Assembly (NCBI GenBank): GCA_024699855.1
Contig: JAMPIQ010000002.1
Span: 6,386,001 to 6,450,000 of the forward strand
Reading direction: 5' to 3'
Origin: Aphelenchoides besseyi
Taxonomy: Eukaryota; Nematoda; Chromadorea; Rhabditida; Aphelenchoididae
Length of the DNA stretch: 64,000 nt
Shown here: piece by piece, positions 1 to 12,777 of the stretch
How the letters are laid out: each line of letters starts with the position of its first letter
Position numbering within the stretch: position 1 is the first letter of the stretch
Position numbers and translations under genes: made by a program
Notes under the pieces: generated by a model
The model's input: the letters and a program-made list of their open reading frames with translations, nothing else
Databases searched by the model: none
Told to the model about the DNA's origin: nothing

Positions 1-3000
1 ATTTGCCAGAGGTCGCGCAGTATTTCAATTAATCTGCGAATTTAAAGCAAATCTGCGCACTCGATGGTTACTCTCAATATTACAAAACGGGCGTTTTTGT
101 GCTCAATTTCATCGTCGAGTGTTTCGTTTGTGCTTTCTATGAACTCCACCTTTCAACCCTACACTTTACTGTTTCTTCTCCTTTCTTGTTCAAATGTTCT
201 GTCGCAAAAACACACTGGGAATGACAATCGATTTCCCTCACACAGTAGTCATTTCGTGATACCGTAGTCAGTTTTTTTGACTGTTTGTTCTTAAACGTGA
301 AAGTCAATGCCGTTGATTTGAAGTACTCGATCATGAATCTAAGTCAGTAATTTTATCTTGTGAGTTTGTTTTCAACCGTCGATGTAAAGTTCTATACTTA
401 AACTCAATGCGCACGAGCGTTGTTATTCGATCGCTTAAACCATGCGGTTTCATTGATCGTATTTTGCGCACGTTTTCTTTAAATTAACTGCATGTGCTTC
501 ACCTCTTAATTCGACGTTGGGTCTCCGATTAGTACGCGAGCAATTTGTGGGAATTCGATATCAAGTGGTTTGAGGTCAATAGACATCGTTTCGATGGACG
601 ATCATTGGGAGGTTGTTAAACAAAGAGTTCGATTGTTAGCATTCCAAAGCTGCTTTTCACCATTTATCTACACACGATTGTCGCTAACATACAAATCTCA
701 CTGAAGTTGCTTACGACGTTAGTTGAAAGAGATTTGTTCGGCAAACTGACTTTTAATAACCGAATTGTCGTGGATGTTCGTTCTTATTGACAATCCCAAC
801 TCGTGTCGTTGTCTTCTGTTTATTTGCGTTCCCCTATTCAATTGGAGAAAAATTCGCGAGTGGCATAACTGACCGACGCGCGAATTCTGTGGCCTACTCG
901 GGGCCAAAGGCAAAAGGTGCGCGATCTTGGTCGGCCACTGCCAATGTAAACATAACCGTCAACTCACTCGTAGAGGCCACGCAGTATACAGACACGTAAG
1001 TCGAGAGCCGAGTGACCGCTGGCTCTGCAACGTCAAGTTCTCATTACAAACGCTCGGTCATCTTTGCATTCGATGAGCAGCGGAAGAAGTTTACATTCTT
1101 ACGTGAAGCCTCTTGAGCTCATTTTGCTCATTACGAAACGTTTTGAAGATGAAGAGGTTTGGTCCAAGTTCCAAACTGAATCTCAATTTTGAATTCTAAT
1201 TAAATGAAATGTTCTTGTTCTATCGCAGTATTTGCTCGTTAAAGCTTAAATTAGGCTGTTTTTAAATATACTTGCATCAGTTAACTACGTGAACTTAACC
1301 GTGTAATTGGCGCGCAAAACCACTGAACATACGACCTTCACAAGGGGAGAAATATGTGATGCGCGAGCTTGTAAGTGGTTTGATTGTTCGCTCCACTTGT
1401 TACGAATATCCGACGATTATTACGAGTATGTCACGTTTACGGTTTAGAGGGGAATTAATCGCTTTGTCAATCGACCATAAGATGTTCTTTCAGTTCACGT
1501 TCAACGACTTCTGCTTTCGATATACGTGGTTTTCTGGTTGTCAATTGAATCTGGGAATATCACTGATTACTCAAAGTTGTCGGAAGGAATATTCGATGCT
1601 CAGCGGGATATCGTAAAACTTTCTGTTCGCCCGAAAGTGCGAAAACTCTCGTAGTTTAAGGCGCTTAGATGGATTCCACCTTTGCGGTCTCAGATTGCGA
1701 TTACAAATTGAATTTAGAGATTTCTGTTTTGCGTACAATATGTGATATGAAACGTGAAGATTATTCGCCCTTTTACTTCCACGCTTATTCTACAAAACTG
1801 TCTTTATTGTGCAGTGATCACTTGTACAACCGGTTCACTGAGTTTTTTTCGTTCATTTTCGTCCAATTGGCCTCCAAATTCACTGGCCACAAACAGAGTA
1901 CTTTGCACAAGCGTCACACAATCGTTTAAGCTCTCCAACGTTTTGTTCAGCGACTTCTGATTGTCTGCTCGCAGAGAACTGAAATGATTGAATTTGCGTT
2001 CTCTTATCGTCGAACTCACAATTTCAATCGGTTTCCTTCGATCAAAAGTTGTTTCTCGACTTTGGATCTCGGTGGCTCTTCGTCGTGTCCAAACGAATTG
2101 AAAACCATTGAGGCGACACGATCACTCGGAAAGTCGAAGTAACCTAAAAACCACAAGCTTCATAAACAAGAACGTGAACTTGCCGTTTATTTGCTGTTTT
2201 TCAGTCATCTTCAATTTCTTCGCTGCTAATGGCTCACCAGTAAAATTTGTCATTTGCTAATGTAAATCCACGATATTAAAACTAAAAAAGTTTATGTTGA
2301 CACAAAGCCAAATAAACGGACGTGAAAGTTTCTTTCCTTGACTCGAAATCTCTTCTTACGGTGCTCACAATTCCTTATCCAACTGGCAATCTAATTCTAT
2401 TGTGCACTTACACATGATGATAAGTTCGTTTTTCTAAACGAGCCACTTCGGCAAACTCGCTGCACGAATCTGATCATCTAAACGTTCATCACAATACGCA
2501 GTTAGATGATCAAACCTCCGAGTATCATGTGGTTTCTGATGTGCAATCAATGTGTTTGTGGTGGTCCAACTGGAATTCCTTAAAACATTTTGGTGTAAAA
2601 TTGACAGCTTATTCAATGTTGTTTGTTACACTCTCCGGATGATTCACATTCTCTTTTGGGCGGAAGTCAGATGACCATCAAAAAACGCGCGGTCTTTTTA
2701 CTTGACACCCACTAATCAATCCATCATCTTCGAGATGTTCACTGGGCGTGTTCTAGAAAGAACCGATTCAAAAACTTTAAAATTCAGCGATCTTGAACAT
2801 AAAACTAGAAATGCACTCATTATCGCATCTCAGATATTCAATCCTCATGTAAACAAAAGCAGTTTCTTTTTTCCGTAATGTCTACCATGATCATTGAACT
2901 CGATCCATAAAGTTGTTTGTCTGATGAAAGAAATTGCAAAACTCCGCGCCGTTAGAATAAGATTGTTGTGATCATAATCAAAAGCTTCTTTCACTTCTAT

Positions 3001-3442
3001 TATTAGAAATTGACATTGCGTCGGCGGTTAATTTGCTTTTTGATTACAGCAAAGCTTGCAGAACCACAACCTTTGAGAGCGTGATCAAGTGATTAATCGA
3101 CTGTCGTCGACTTCACGTTTTATAAGCTCCATCTACAACAGCAACTCGATTTCATTTGAATACGCGCCATTCGACTGAGAGTGTTCGTTTATTCGTCTGT
3201 TTGCATTTGCACTCGAAATATCGTTCTCAGTTCACTTTCAATCCTCTCGCACGTGCGCTCAGTTCTCGTACCTCACAGCTCCATAACAACTCGGGAGTTA
3301 ACCTAAACCCGAGGGTTGATGAAAATCTCTTGCCGTCACCTCAGCGATTGCTTATTACGCCGCTAATTGTGCCGACAACCCTCGAAATTTCGTCAAATTG
3401 CACGTCCTCTAGTTTTCTCGAAAGTTCGTGATTACTCTTCTG
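1..3442. other. Intergenic, no supported gene
   Basis: About 3.4 kb of AT-rich sequence with only short scattered open frames and no domain I recognise. The last 300 bases (about 3150-3430) are open in one frame but look like 5' untranslated or promoter sequence of the BRICHOS gene that starts at 3443. Confidence 0.5.
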
Positions 3443-6023
3443 ATGTCTAATTCTCGCGTCTATCGACCGTCACAGCATCGAAATAACATTCGACGACAAG
3501 AATCAACGTCAATGGATTCCTATACAAGTTTTCTTCAGAGATTACGCGACCGACTGTCAAATCGAAGACGAACGCAAAATCAGAATTCCGACACGGAATA
3601 CCGTGCTTTTATGGCTGCAAAATTTCCGCCTCTAGAACACGAGCCACGTGTTCATTCTATGCTTCTTTCTGCCGTGCCACTTGCTGACGCGTCTAAGACG
3701 ACTTACGGACAAGCACCACCACCTTATCGTTCAGTTGCTTCGATTCACGACGACGATTTTGGTTGGTCTTCCGGTTCGTCAACTGCCGAATCAACAGGCG
3801 GTAAACGACGAGCTTCGTGGACAAATCTAATGGATCCTGTTAATGAGTCCTATAAGTCGAAGGTGAATGCTATTGGCACACCGATTTCATCTTATCCACG
3901 CGTTGCATCATCAACTTGCTCGGCATACTCGGCGTCGCCACCGACTTTCATTAGCTCTGATCCGAAAGGCACTGGACGTGCACCAGCAAGTTTTACATCA
4001 GGTGGTAGTTTGTTTAGCGATGTGGTACGTAACTTTAAATTTGACTGTTTTATTCGTGAATTTAAGGCCAAACCAGCCTCTTATCGTCCAAACTACATGA
4101 TGCCACCAACTCCTGCCGGCTTAACTTCCTCGGATATACCTGCTGGCATGCCCGGTCATCGCGCATCAACGGCTGCATCGGTCGTTTCCGAACCATCGAG
4201 ACATCGACAGGAACCGAAGCGTGATCGGATGGAAGATTTGCGTAAATGGTGGCAAAAACCGTGGAGTAAAGTACTTTGTTTGTGCATAATCATACTTTTA
4301 ATTGTGGCGATTATTGTTGCTATTGTCTTAACGAACACTTTTGCCCTACCAAAGGTAAATCCGATATCAACTCATTTCGATGGAACAATTTTTAGCATCT
4401 GAAAATGCAATGGTTAGCACCCGATTTACATCGACATGGAAATGCAAATCCAAATATTGTAAGCATGGATGTTGCTGACAACCAAGTTCGTTTGGAACTA
4501 TCAGGCAATCCACCGTTCAAGAGCAACTACGTTTCGGTTCTCGATTTCACAACCAATAAAAGTAAGTGGACTTGAAGCAAATATTTCTGATCAGTAAGCA
4601 CTCAGTTGCAATTGTTGACTCTGCATTGAAATCACCTGGTGGCCAGAATATAATTTGTTTTCTAATGGATCTTAATCGCGATAACATCAAATCGGTCGAG
4701 GCTTTTCAACGAGCTGCCCGAAATGCTGAGAAAAAACGAAACCAAAATCGTGGATGGGACGAGAGCTGGAAGTAGGTCAATGAATTACAAATGGAATACA
4801 AACATGAGTTCTTCAGTTTTATCCCACAAGTACGTAATGAACCACCCATTGGTCAGTTTCGTCCGGATGTGGCTGAATGTCGTGGAGCTCGTTGGGTTGA
4901 ATTGAATTACATCAATCAGTATCAAAAAAACCAAAAATGCACCGACTGTTTCGACTTTTGCGTGCCTGAGTATGGAATAGAACAGGACCAAATTCGAGAT
5001 GAGAGCTCATTGAATATCATTCGACGTAACTGTTTCTATTTGTACATTCCCGAATGGCGCGGGTATGCGTAAGTTGTTTTCGTTCAATATACTCAACTGA
5101 TAGCTCTTTTTAGGTATCAACAACCTAATTCGAATCAATTGCCGCCCAATTGGCCAGCTGGTTTAGGCGGACCGAGTTCACAAGATCGATCGAATGGAAA
5201 TGGCGGCAGTGTAATCGGAGCGATTGGTGCGGGAGTTTCACAATTAGGGCAACAAATTGGTCAAAATCCAGCAATTCAACAAGCAATGGGAAATGCCGAG
5301 TCGAAATGGATTGAAATCAAAAACTCGATTCCACGTAATTGACCTTCTCTCCTCGCCATTCAACTAAACATACGAATTTCAGCACAGATTTTGAATAGTA
5401 CCGGCGAAGCAATTCAAAATTTCCGTACCAATGTTAATCAATGGGGACAACAGTTGTTTGGGAACAATAACGAGCAAAATCAAAACCGTGCTCCAGGTCT
5501 TTCCGGTGTATTCAGCAACGGAAATACTCCAACGGTTGTTCCACCGGCTCCTCAGCCACATCAAATCGGCGGATTTCCTTCGAGCTTACCGTTCTCTGGC
5601 CAATCATCCCAATCTAATCAATATAATTACAATGGACAATCACCGCCCGGTCTTTTTCCATCGAACGTGCAATCTCCGTATCAAAATCAACAACAAGGAC
5701 GCACAAGCGATAGTTTCAATGGTCTTGGCAATCTTCGCAATCCACAGCTTCCCAACCAATACGCAAACAACCAACCACAACAGTCATCGTGGCAACAAGG
5801 ACCTCAGACCAACAACTGGGGGCCTCAACAACCGCCCTCATCAGTTCAACAGGTTTAAACGTTACACTCAAATGATTCGTTCAATTGTCGATTTCAGCAA
5901 TTTGGACTCGACTTATCTGCTCAACGAAATCAACAACAAGCTTCTCCGCAATTTAACGGCAACAATCAACAACAACAACAATCTCCGTCTAATCAACAAG
6001 GTTGGGTGAATGTGGCCGGATAG
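3443..6023 (+). CDS. BRICHOS-domain type II membrane protein with Q/N-rich tail
   Basis: Six introns of about 40-48 nt give one long frame. The cytoplasmic N-terminus is Ser/Arg-rich and carries a PPPY motif near residues 90-94, a possible WW-domain (NEDD4-type) ligand. One membrane segment (about residues 275-298, a run of L/I/V/A) follows a WWQKPWSK stretch. The lumenal part has a linker and then a BRICHOS domain with the conserved Asp in SVLDF, the first Cys in IICFLMDL and the second in RRNCFYL. BRICHOS proteins are processed membrane proteins whose domain acts as an intramolecular anti-aggregation chaperone. After BRICHOS comes an unusual tail of about 260 residues rich in Gln, Asn, Pro and Gly, ending QQGWVNVAG. 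A TAG at 4773-4775 lies inside a 45-nt GT-AG intron, so the frame is intact. The ATG at 3443 is the first in frame. AATAAA lies near 6257. Confidence 0.85.
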
Positions 6024-6294
6024 TTGGCTTCAATTTTTGCTCATTTATCGGTCTAAAACACGAGGATTCCTTTTCCTCTCACATACCCAAAATTCAATTT
6101 ACCAGTTAGCTTTTTTCTTATGAGCTCTGTTAAAGAGTTAAAGAAATTTAATGACATTATTCGACGAGCTGCTATTTGGCAAACCATTTAAAACATATAC
6201 CTCCATTGTACTTGTATTCATCTGTCTTTCATTTGGTTTATTAATTGCATTCGTATAATAAAACTTAAAGAACAATCCGATGTATTTACAAAAA

Positions 6295-6975
6295 TTAATC
6301 GGTCATTTGAAATTCGGTATCCAAATTGAATGTAAAAGAAGTTTCACGGTCTTTTAGATAATGAAAAAAGCGATAGATGATCTCCAGGAACCACGCTTGC
6401 AATGCATCAACCAAACTCATCATAATAAAAAAGAAAATCACCCAACCGCGTAGCTCTAAATATCAACCTGTTAACTGATTGCTTATAATCTTACGTTTTG
6501 CTTGTTCCTCCGGTTTTGCGTGCTCATCTACACCCCCCAATTCGATGGCAAACTTCTTGAGACCAGTTGGAGAAAACAAAGCAGCCATAGTGAAAATGAA
6601 CAGAACGAGAGAAAGGAATCCAACCAATACGCACTTAAATTGCTGGTTATGAAACATCTAAACTAGATTACCTGAAATACGAGAAAGGGCATCGTAAAGA
6701 TGCGTTTCTCTTTGAATACCCCGTAAGTCAAACTGCCATATATGCCAAGAGCGAAGCACGCACTTAGCCACGAGTACATCATCATTGCTGTTGTTCGACC
6801 AAACGATTGAATCAAATCAAGAGCAACGAACCCAACCAACACACCACAAACAATTCGAGCTGCCATTCGAATGTGCAGTTTCTTGAAGAAAACTCGGTAC
6901 TAAAATTCAGTTGTTTCGAAGTTATTTTTCAATTCCGCTCACTTTCGAGTCTTTTTCGTCAAAACAATTAGACAT
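6295..6975 (-). CDS. LAPTM4-like tetraspan membrane protein
   Basis: Four exons. The first encodes MSNCFDEKDSK and is joined through a 46-nt intron to YRVFFKKLHIRMAARIVCG. About four hydrophobic segments follow, with a short FKEKRIF loop. The last exon begins QLRGWVIFFFIMMSLVDAL and ends FQMTD. A short N-terminus followed by a charged segment and four membrane spans matches insect and nematode LAPTM4/DUF7027-like endolysosomal proteins; family membership is by pattern only. The second intron is best read as 38 nt with donor CTC|GTATTT; a 29-nt alternative starting at the next GT would also keep the frame. The third intron is 39 nt. Convergent with the BRICHOS gene, with 271 bp between the stop codons. 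Confidence 0.7.
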
Positions 6976-7532
6976 ATTGGGACGTATACAATGACTTATA
7001 GGTCTTTGATTAGTGAGACGATAGTAAGCTGAAAATCGACAATTAAAAACGAACGTTAATGTCAGTTTTCAATTAACAACAGTTGTTGTTATACCTTGAT
7101 TTGCCGGCTGTTCCACGTAATAAGACGGTAGAATTATTTTGAAACGAAAGGATTTTGCTAACGAATAGAAGAGAAAAACAAACTGCAGGTTCCGACCAAT
7201 TGATATCCGAATTAGTCAATTGAACGATGTTTAAGCAGCTGCAATCAATACGCCCATTTTCTCTCTAATTGCTTGATAGACAACTCATCGACGTGGCCAC
7301 TAGCGAAATGCAATAATCAATGCGAAAGACTTTTTATTGATTTCAAATCTACACAAGGTTATATCAAAACAAGTAGAAAAGCCGAAAGATGTTCTAAAGT
7401 TTGAGCAGAAGATTGAGGTTCATTTAGAGTTACTTATGACTCGTGAGTTCATGGAATTAAAAGACATTCAGATGATATTAGAAAATATGCATCAATTATA
7501 AATTTATAAAAGAAGAAAGATCGATTGACAAA

Positions 7533-8700
7533 TTACAGGATTTCGAGATCAGATGTGGGGCTAATGCTTCCCAGTATTGTCGTTAAACAACCAAGTTTGT
7601 TCGGAAGTTTTTGTTGTGAAATTTCCACAAATCCTCGTGTAGCTTTTCGTAATTGATGTAAACACGAAAAACTGACACGTCTTGCCGGATTCAATCCAAA
7701 ACAAGGATCGTCAATAATCACAGAGAAATCGCTTGAGAACTTTGAGCTGTTGAACCGAGAAAGCAAGTTATCAGAATGTACGGCTACTTTATAGTTTTCG
7801 AATTGAAATCGGCTACAGTAGTACATGAATCCACGAAGCAACTACAGCGGTGTAGAAGTGTTTTGAGTTTCTAAAATTTCTCTGTTAACTTGGCTATTAC
7901 TACTTTGTTGTTACCGAATTTAACAGTCGAATGCGATTCGTTCATTTTCATCAAATTTTCGTGCAACTAGTTGTGTTGTCGTAGCGAAAGCTGTTGAGAA
8001 CGGGCAAGATTGGTGAGCTTATTCCCGAGTGCAAGTAGTGCACAAGCAATAGAACGAGCAAAAACCTGTTGAAACGGTACTTGGACGCATCATATAAGTC
8101 GTTTGCTTTTAACCATTGTTTGATTCCTAATGCGAAATTGAAAGTCGAGGATCAATTCTAAATAGGATAAGGGATTATAAATTAGCAGTCAGAAGTAGAT
8201 ACTTTGAGTAAAATGCGAGCATTCGAGTGTTTGGCTTTAAAGTTGTTTACGTTGAAATCGACCACAACCGTTTGACCGCTCGATTCAAAATCATACTCAA
8301 GATGATGTACTGTAAACAACAAATAAGGCTTGGAGACTTACCTCGCATTTAATCATTTCTATTTTTGTTAAAAAAACAACTACATTCCTCGATGTTCTGT
8401 TTTAATTTAATGAAAACTGATTGTTTTTGAAGTGCCAGCACGGTAGGAATCAAAATGGTCAAGTCAATGTCAGAGTCGTGCGCGTTGGCGAGTCCACTTT
8501 TCATGCTTCCATAGGCCACAACATCGCTTCTGTTGAAAAGACTTGTGCTTGTGTTCTCAACCAATTAATGACATAAGTTTGGACTCCGATTAATTGGTCT
8601 GCAATAAAAGAAGTTGCAAAAAATTAAATAAGTGAATTACCGCAGACTCAATGTATGAAACCTTAAAAGACTGTCGTTGATTCGTTCCAATCATGCAAGT
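7533..8700 (-). pseudogene. TUTase / non-canonical poly(A) polymerase-like pseudogene
   Basis: Fragments of a CID1/GLD-2-type nucleotidyltransferase lie in the right order on the minus strand. First is the catalytic YGSMKSGL...DSDIDL (two metal-binding Asp, about 8500-8440). Then a third catalytic Asp in TVVVDFNVNNF, then IDPRL and IKQWLKANDLYDASKYRF of the central domain. Last is the PAP-associated segment LRGFMYYCSRFQFENY with DDPCFGLNPARRVS. The pieces lie in different frames. A TAA separates the first two, and frame changes occur before the GS motif and between IDPRL and IKQWL. I could not remove these with GT-AG introns of the local 36-60 nt size. It is either a decayed gene or contains sequence errors; active members add U or A to RNA 3' ends. 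Confidence 0.7.
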
Positions 8701-8832
8701 TTAAAGCGACCATTCTCAACGCTACCAAGGAGTAAATTAGTGAGCAACAAGATCAGTCGTTTATTTCCGAAATTGCAGGTTTATGTTGAATGATTTGAAT
8801 TACTTCTCGTGATAAAACGAACCAATTGATAA

Positions 8833-10078
8833 TTGAACGTTATAACACAAAGGACTAGCAGTTTCCGTGTTCTTCTAATCAACGGAAACAAAAAGAAGTT
8901 CTTGGCATGCGCATTCACCGAAATTGCAGCTTTATTGCTATCGGACGGACGAACATGTCACAAAACTTTTGGACCTGGAGTGCCGCTTGATCGCGATTCA
9001 AATTCGAACTTGACAGCGACAAGTCGTGCCGGTAAAATGCTGATGAATGCCGATGTCGTTATTTGGAACGAAGCACCGATAGCTCCACGATACGCACTCG
9101 AAATCGCCGACCGGAAACTCAGAGAATTGATGAGAAGCAGTTTACCATTTGGAAGTAAAATCATGGTCCTTGGAGGCGACTTTCGACAAATTCTTCCAAT
9201 TTTGAAATACGGCACAGTCAGCGAGACGATCAATTTGTCCATTTGTTCGTCAAATTTGTCGAAGCGCTTTGAGCAGTTGAAACTGACCAAGAACATGCGA
9301 ACGAAACCAAACGAAGTTCAATTCGCTGATTCTCTCAAACAAGTCGGAGAAGGAACTTTGAACGATGCAAACGAACTGATCCAGCTGCCATCCCATTGCT
9401 TAGTCCAGCAAAACTTGGAGAAAGAGATCTTCCGCGTGTTAATAGAAAAAAAGAAGTTCAATGAAATGGGCAACTCGGCGATTTTGGTGTCGAAACACAT
9501 TGGCGTAAACGAATCGAATGAAAAAGTCTTGAATATGTTAGAGGGTCAAACAAAACCTTATCTCTCAATTGACACTGCCATGGATGCCGAGAACTGTGAT
9601 GATCAAACTTTGCTGCTACTGGAGTATCTGAACATGATCGAAGAAGGTTCACTACCGCCTCACAAATGGAATTGAAGGAAAACGCAATCGTGATTTGATC
9701 CGGAATTTGTCTCAAGAAGACGGTATATGCAATGGAACTCGAATGTTGGTTGTGGCCATGAACGATCACTCTATTGAATGCGAAATCTTAACCGGACATC
9801 ACGCAAAAGAACGACACATCATCCCTCGAATCAACAATACGATCGATTACCGTGGAATGTTCCAACTGAACCGCAAACAATTTCCATTGAAATTGGCCTT
9901 TGCAATGACAATCAACAAGAGTCAAGGCCAAACATTCGAACGAGTTGGACTGAACCTCGAACACCAAGTCTTCGAACATGGCCAATTGTACGTCGCTTTG
10001 TCACGAGCTCGATCTTGGGATTCCGGTAAAGGTTTTTTGCGCCGTCAACAGACCAACAAAACCCAACAAACTGTTTAG
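8833..10078 (+). mobile_element. Helitron-type PIF1 helicase fragment (C-terminal two thirds)
   Basis: Reads as the PIF1-like helicase of a Helitron rolling-circle transposon. It starts just after where the Walker A motif should be (CAFTEIAALLL) and continues with the degenerate Walker B-like VVIWNEAP. Next come the conserved VLGGDFRQILPIL and LTKNMRTK. It ends with the C-terminal AFAMTINKSQGQTFERVGL and LYVALSRARSWDS. The glutamate of DEA(P) in the family is replaced by NEA. The frame breaks twice near 9660-9700, between SLPPHK and LIRNLSQEDGICNGTRM. No Rep/HUH nuclease domain and no clear Helitron 3' hairpin plus CTRR end were found. This is an inactive remnant. The matching N-terminal half lies separately at 19150-19645. 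Confidence 0.85.
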
Positions 10079-10202
10079 TTAAGAACATCGTGCATCGGGA
10101 AGTATTCAAACGATTGTAAGAACAATTCGTATAACAACAACATTTCATTGGCAAAAAACGCAGAGTTCATGAACGAAAATAAGTTTGTTTGAAAGAAAGT
10201 CC

Positions 10203-10818
10203 ATGGCCTTCGGGCGTGGCAAGGACGCGATTTTTTTGCGTAAACGACGGGATGCAGTGGACAACATCGAATATTCGGTAAGCAACTCGATTTGATGCAA
10301 TTTACTTTGTGATTTTTCAGGTCCAATTATTGCCGATCTGTCCACCCGTTTAGCACCGAAATTTTGATCTCGGTCACGTACGTTGTCGAGTTATCTTTGC
10401 GATCTGCACGTTTCGATTCCAGTTTCTCAATTCCTCAACGTGTGTTCGAACGACCGAACTTTGGATGGACAGCAGGAATGAAGCGGTTAGTTCGTTTCTA
10501 ATCGATTTGTTTACAATCGTATTTCAGGTCTACATCTTCAACTAAATGTTTGCACTCGCCGAATTCTGCTCCTCATCAATACACAACGATCTCTCATGGT
10601 ATTTGAATTGATGTTCAACATAACCAATGTGGTTTTGTTTCAGCCCGTCTTTTGACTTTATGTACCAATGGATCGACGAGAACATTATCAACCGTTACCA
10701 CGATCGTCAATGTTATTTGTCTACAGAAATTGCTGCTGCGGATCTATTCACATTCGTGTCGTACACTCATTGTCTACTTGAGATTGACCGACCGAATTTA
10801 CGAAAGACAACAAAATTG
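10203..10818 (+). CDS. Unrecognised multi-exon gene candidate
   Basis: Candidate introns at 10278-10320, 10486-10527 and 10599-10643 have GT-AG ends and the local 43-45 nt length, which argues for a transcribed gene. Joined exons give segments such as CRSVHPFSTEILISVTYVV, RVFERPNFGWTAGMKR and PHQYTTISH. The translated phase is uncertain. The ATG at 10203 is in a different phase from the long open second exon, and the fourth exon is open in two frames, one of which could continue to about 10979. I recognise no domain. It lies immediately 3' of the Helitron helicase remnant, so it could be captured or host sequence. Confidence 0.35.
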
Positions 10819-10979
10819 AAATGGTTCGTTTAGTTTTTGTTCATCTTCTTCATCAACATCGTTGCAGACTTTAACGAATTGACTACACGATACGTGTATA
10901 CAATTGATCATCGACTAGCTTCCTTTTCCTCACAGTTGCACACTTGAAGAGCCGCGTCACAGCCTGAACCACAAATTCG

Positions 10980-11835
10980 CTCATCAGACCGTGTCTCCAT
11001 CTTGGGTAAAGGCACGAAGAAAGCAAGTCTTCATCTTAGGTCCCGGCTTGCCCGTCTACATCTCAAAAGTGTGCGAAGGTTGTGACGTTGGATCCGAAAG
11101 TTTCCCTCTCTCTCCTCTTTAAGAAGCGAATATTGAAATATGGGTATGAAGATGAAAGTCCGGTATTTGATGGAGAGATAATGAAAAGAAATTGGTTTTG
11201 ATTAGGAAATATAAACTGCTTGAGCAAAGAGATGTATTGGTTTGTTATGATCGAAAGAGATCGTTGAAGTTGTTTTTGGAAATCGACACAGCAAATGGTC
11301 GGTTTTGTATGTGATGAAAAGAAAGTGTTTGACAATTGAAATAGTTGAATTGTTTTGTAAATAAATGATGTCAATGATATGTGCTAGTTGAAGGGGATTG
11401 TGCCCGAGTCTCTGCACGAAAACAGTCGCTTTCTTCATTGTGGCGTTTTGTTGGCGTTCTTTGGCGAGTAGATTCGGGCGGGAAATCGAGGGTATTTAGT
11501 CATGTTTAATGATGTTTTTGTGAAAGATAGTCGGATTTTGAAGCTTTATTTGCTGAATTTGTGAAGTGCTAGGTGGTTGTTTCGTGCTCCAATTTTTAGA
11601 ATTTGATCGTTTGAAAATTAGTGCGCGTTCTCTCAACTATCCAATAAATTTATTTTGCGGCTCGAACCAAAAACATACGCTTGAGATGTTCTATATTTCA
11701 ATTCGTTTCCTATATCGTACAACAGCAACAATAATAACAAGAGATCATCGCTGGTGTGTAGCGAAGGTTGCACGCAGTCGTTTCCATCGCGGTGTTGTTT
11801 GCAACGTCTTTCCAATCTTCGTGGCTCTCGACCAT
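10980..11835. other. Intergenic, low-complexity
   Basis: No gene supported. The stretch around 11060-11440 is rich in purines on the plus strand and open by chance on the minus strand. Confidence 0.4.
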
Positions 11836-11839
11836 GGAT

Positions 11840-12590
11840 TTAAAGTCGTCGGCATATCGCGTTCTTGGGCGGCCTCTTGGTCTTTTCCCGTTGGGTGTCC
11901 ATCGAATGAGTTTGGTATCTTATCGGTTTTCGTGTTCTCGGCTCATGATCTTTTGCGCGTAGTCCCATTTTCGAATTCTTGATGCAATCACGACGTCGTT
12001 GAGTCCAGTTTGTTGTCGAATCCACTCGCTCGGTCTCTTGTCTTTGAGCCGGATGCTGAGAAAGCGCCGTTCCATTGCACGTTCGCATCGAAATAGTCGT
12101 GTTTTGGTGATCTTCGTAAGGCTCCAGACTTCGCAGCCGTAGAGTAGCGTCGGGAGAACGACTTGTTGAAAGTATCGGTGTTCGCTTGTTCGTGAGCAGC
12201 AATCTTGAGCGGTTGAACGCTGACCACGCGGCTCCAATTCTTGTACCAATTTCATGCTTGTGATCTTGCGGAGGCGTAGTTTTGTGGCCCAAGTAGACGA
12301 ATTGATCGACTCGTTCGATTGGTTCACCGTCGTATTCCAGCGAAACGTTTGGGCTGACAAGTCGTTTCTTTTCATCCAGTTTTCTCGGGACATCCATTTT
12401 GTTATCCCAACATTGATCTTAAGTCCAACTTGTTCGAATTCCACCGCTATTTCATCGAGCATTGTTTGAAGTTCGGTCGGCGTTGAGGAAAAAAGCCAAA
12501 TCATCAGCGTATGCAAGATAACGCAACTTTTCGGCTCCAATTTCTATCTCGCGCGTTTCTCCCTCCTCCAAATACTCAAAATTAAAAAAA
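11840..12590 (-). mobile_element. Non-LTR retrotransposon reverse transcriptase remnant
   Basis: The minus strand reads GAEKLRYLAYADDLAFF, which holds the YADD catalytic motif of reverse transcriptase. The next block, STPTELQTMLDEIAVEF and VGLKINVGITKW, is the usual segment following the active site. A further block in another frame reads RVDQFVYLGHKTTP and EIGTRIGAAWSAFNRSR, and then VVLPTLLYGCEVWSLTK, the thumb/C-terminal region of RTE/CR1-like elements. At least two frameshifts separate these blocks, one in the TTTTTT run just after YADD. The endonuclease and the 5' part of the element are absent. It is an old, inactive fragment. Confidence 0.85.
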
Positions 12591-12777
12591 GAATCACTTC
12601 AATCCGCGCTTCATTAACCAAGACCTTAGGTCTGCGGCCGCTCAACACTCAATTATATCTATTCAGGTGTCTAAGTTTTGTCGATTTCTTCAATTTCTTT
12701 CGCTTAATTATTCACAAATTTGCGCGTGTTTAAACTTTTATGAATAACTTTGTCATTTTTAGGCATTGACCAATACC

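Noticed and set aside
4773..4775. In-frame TAG in the BRICHOS gene
   Set aside because: It lies in a 45-nt GT-AG interval of normal size; removing it keeps the frame.
6643..6680. A 29-nt intron in the LAPTM4-like gene
   Set aside because: An alternative donor nine bases upstream gives a 38-nt intron in the same frame and in the local size range.
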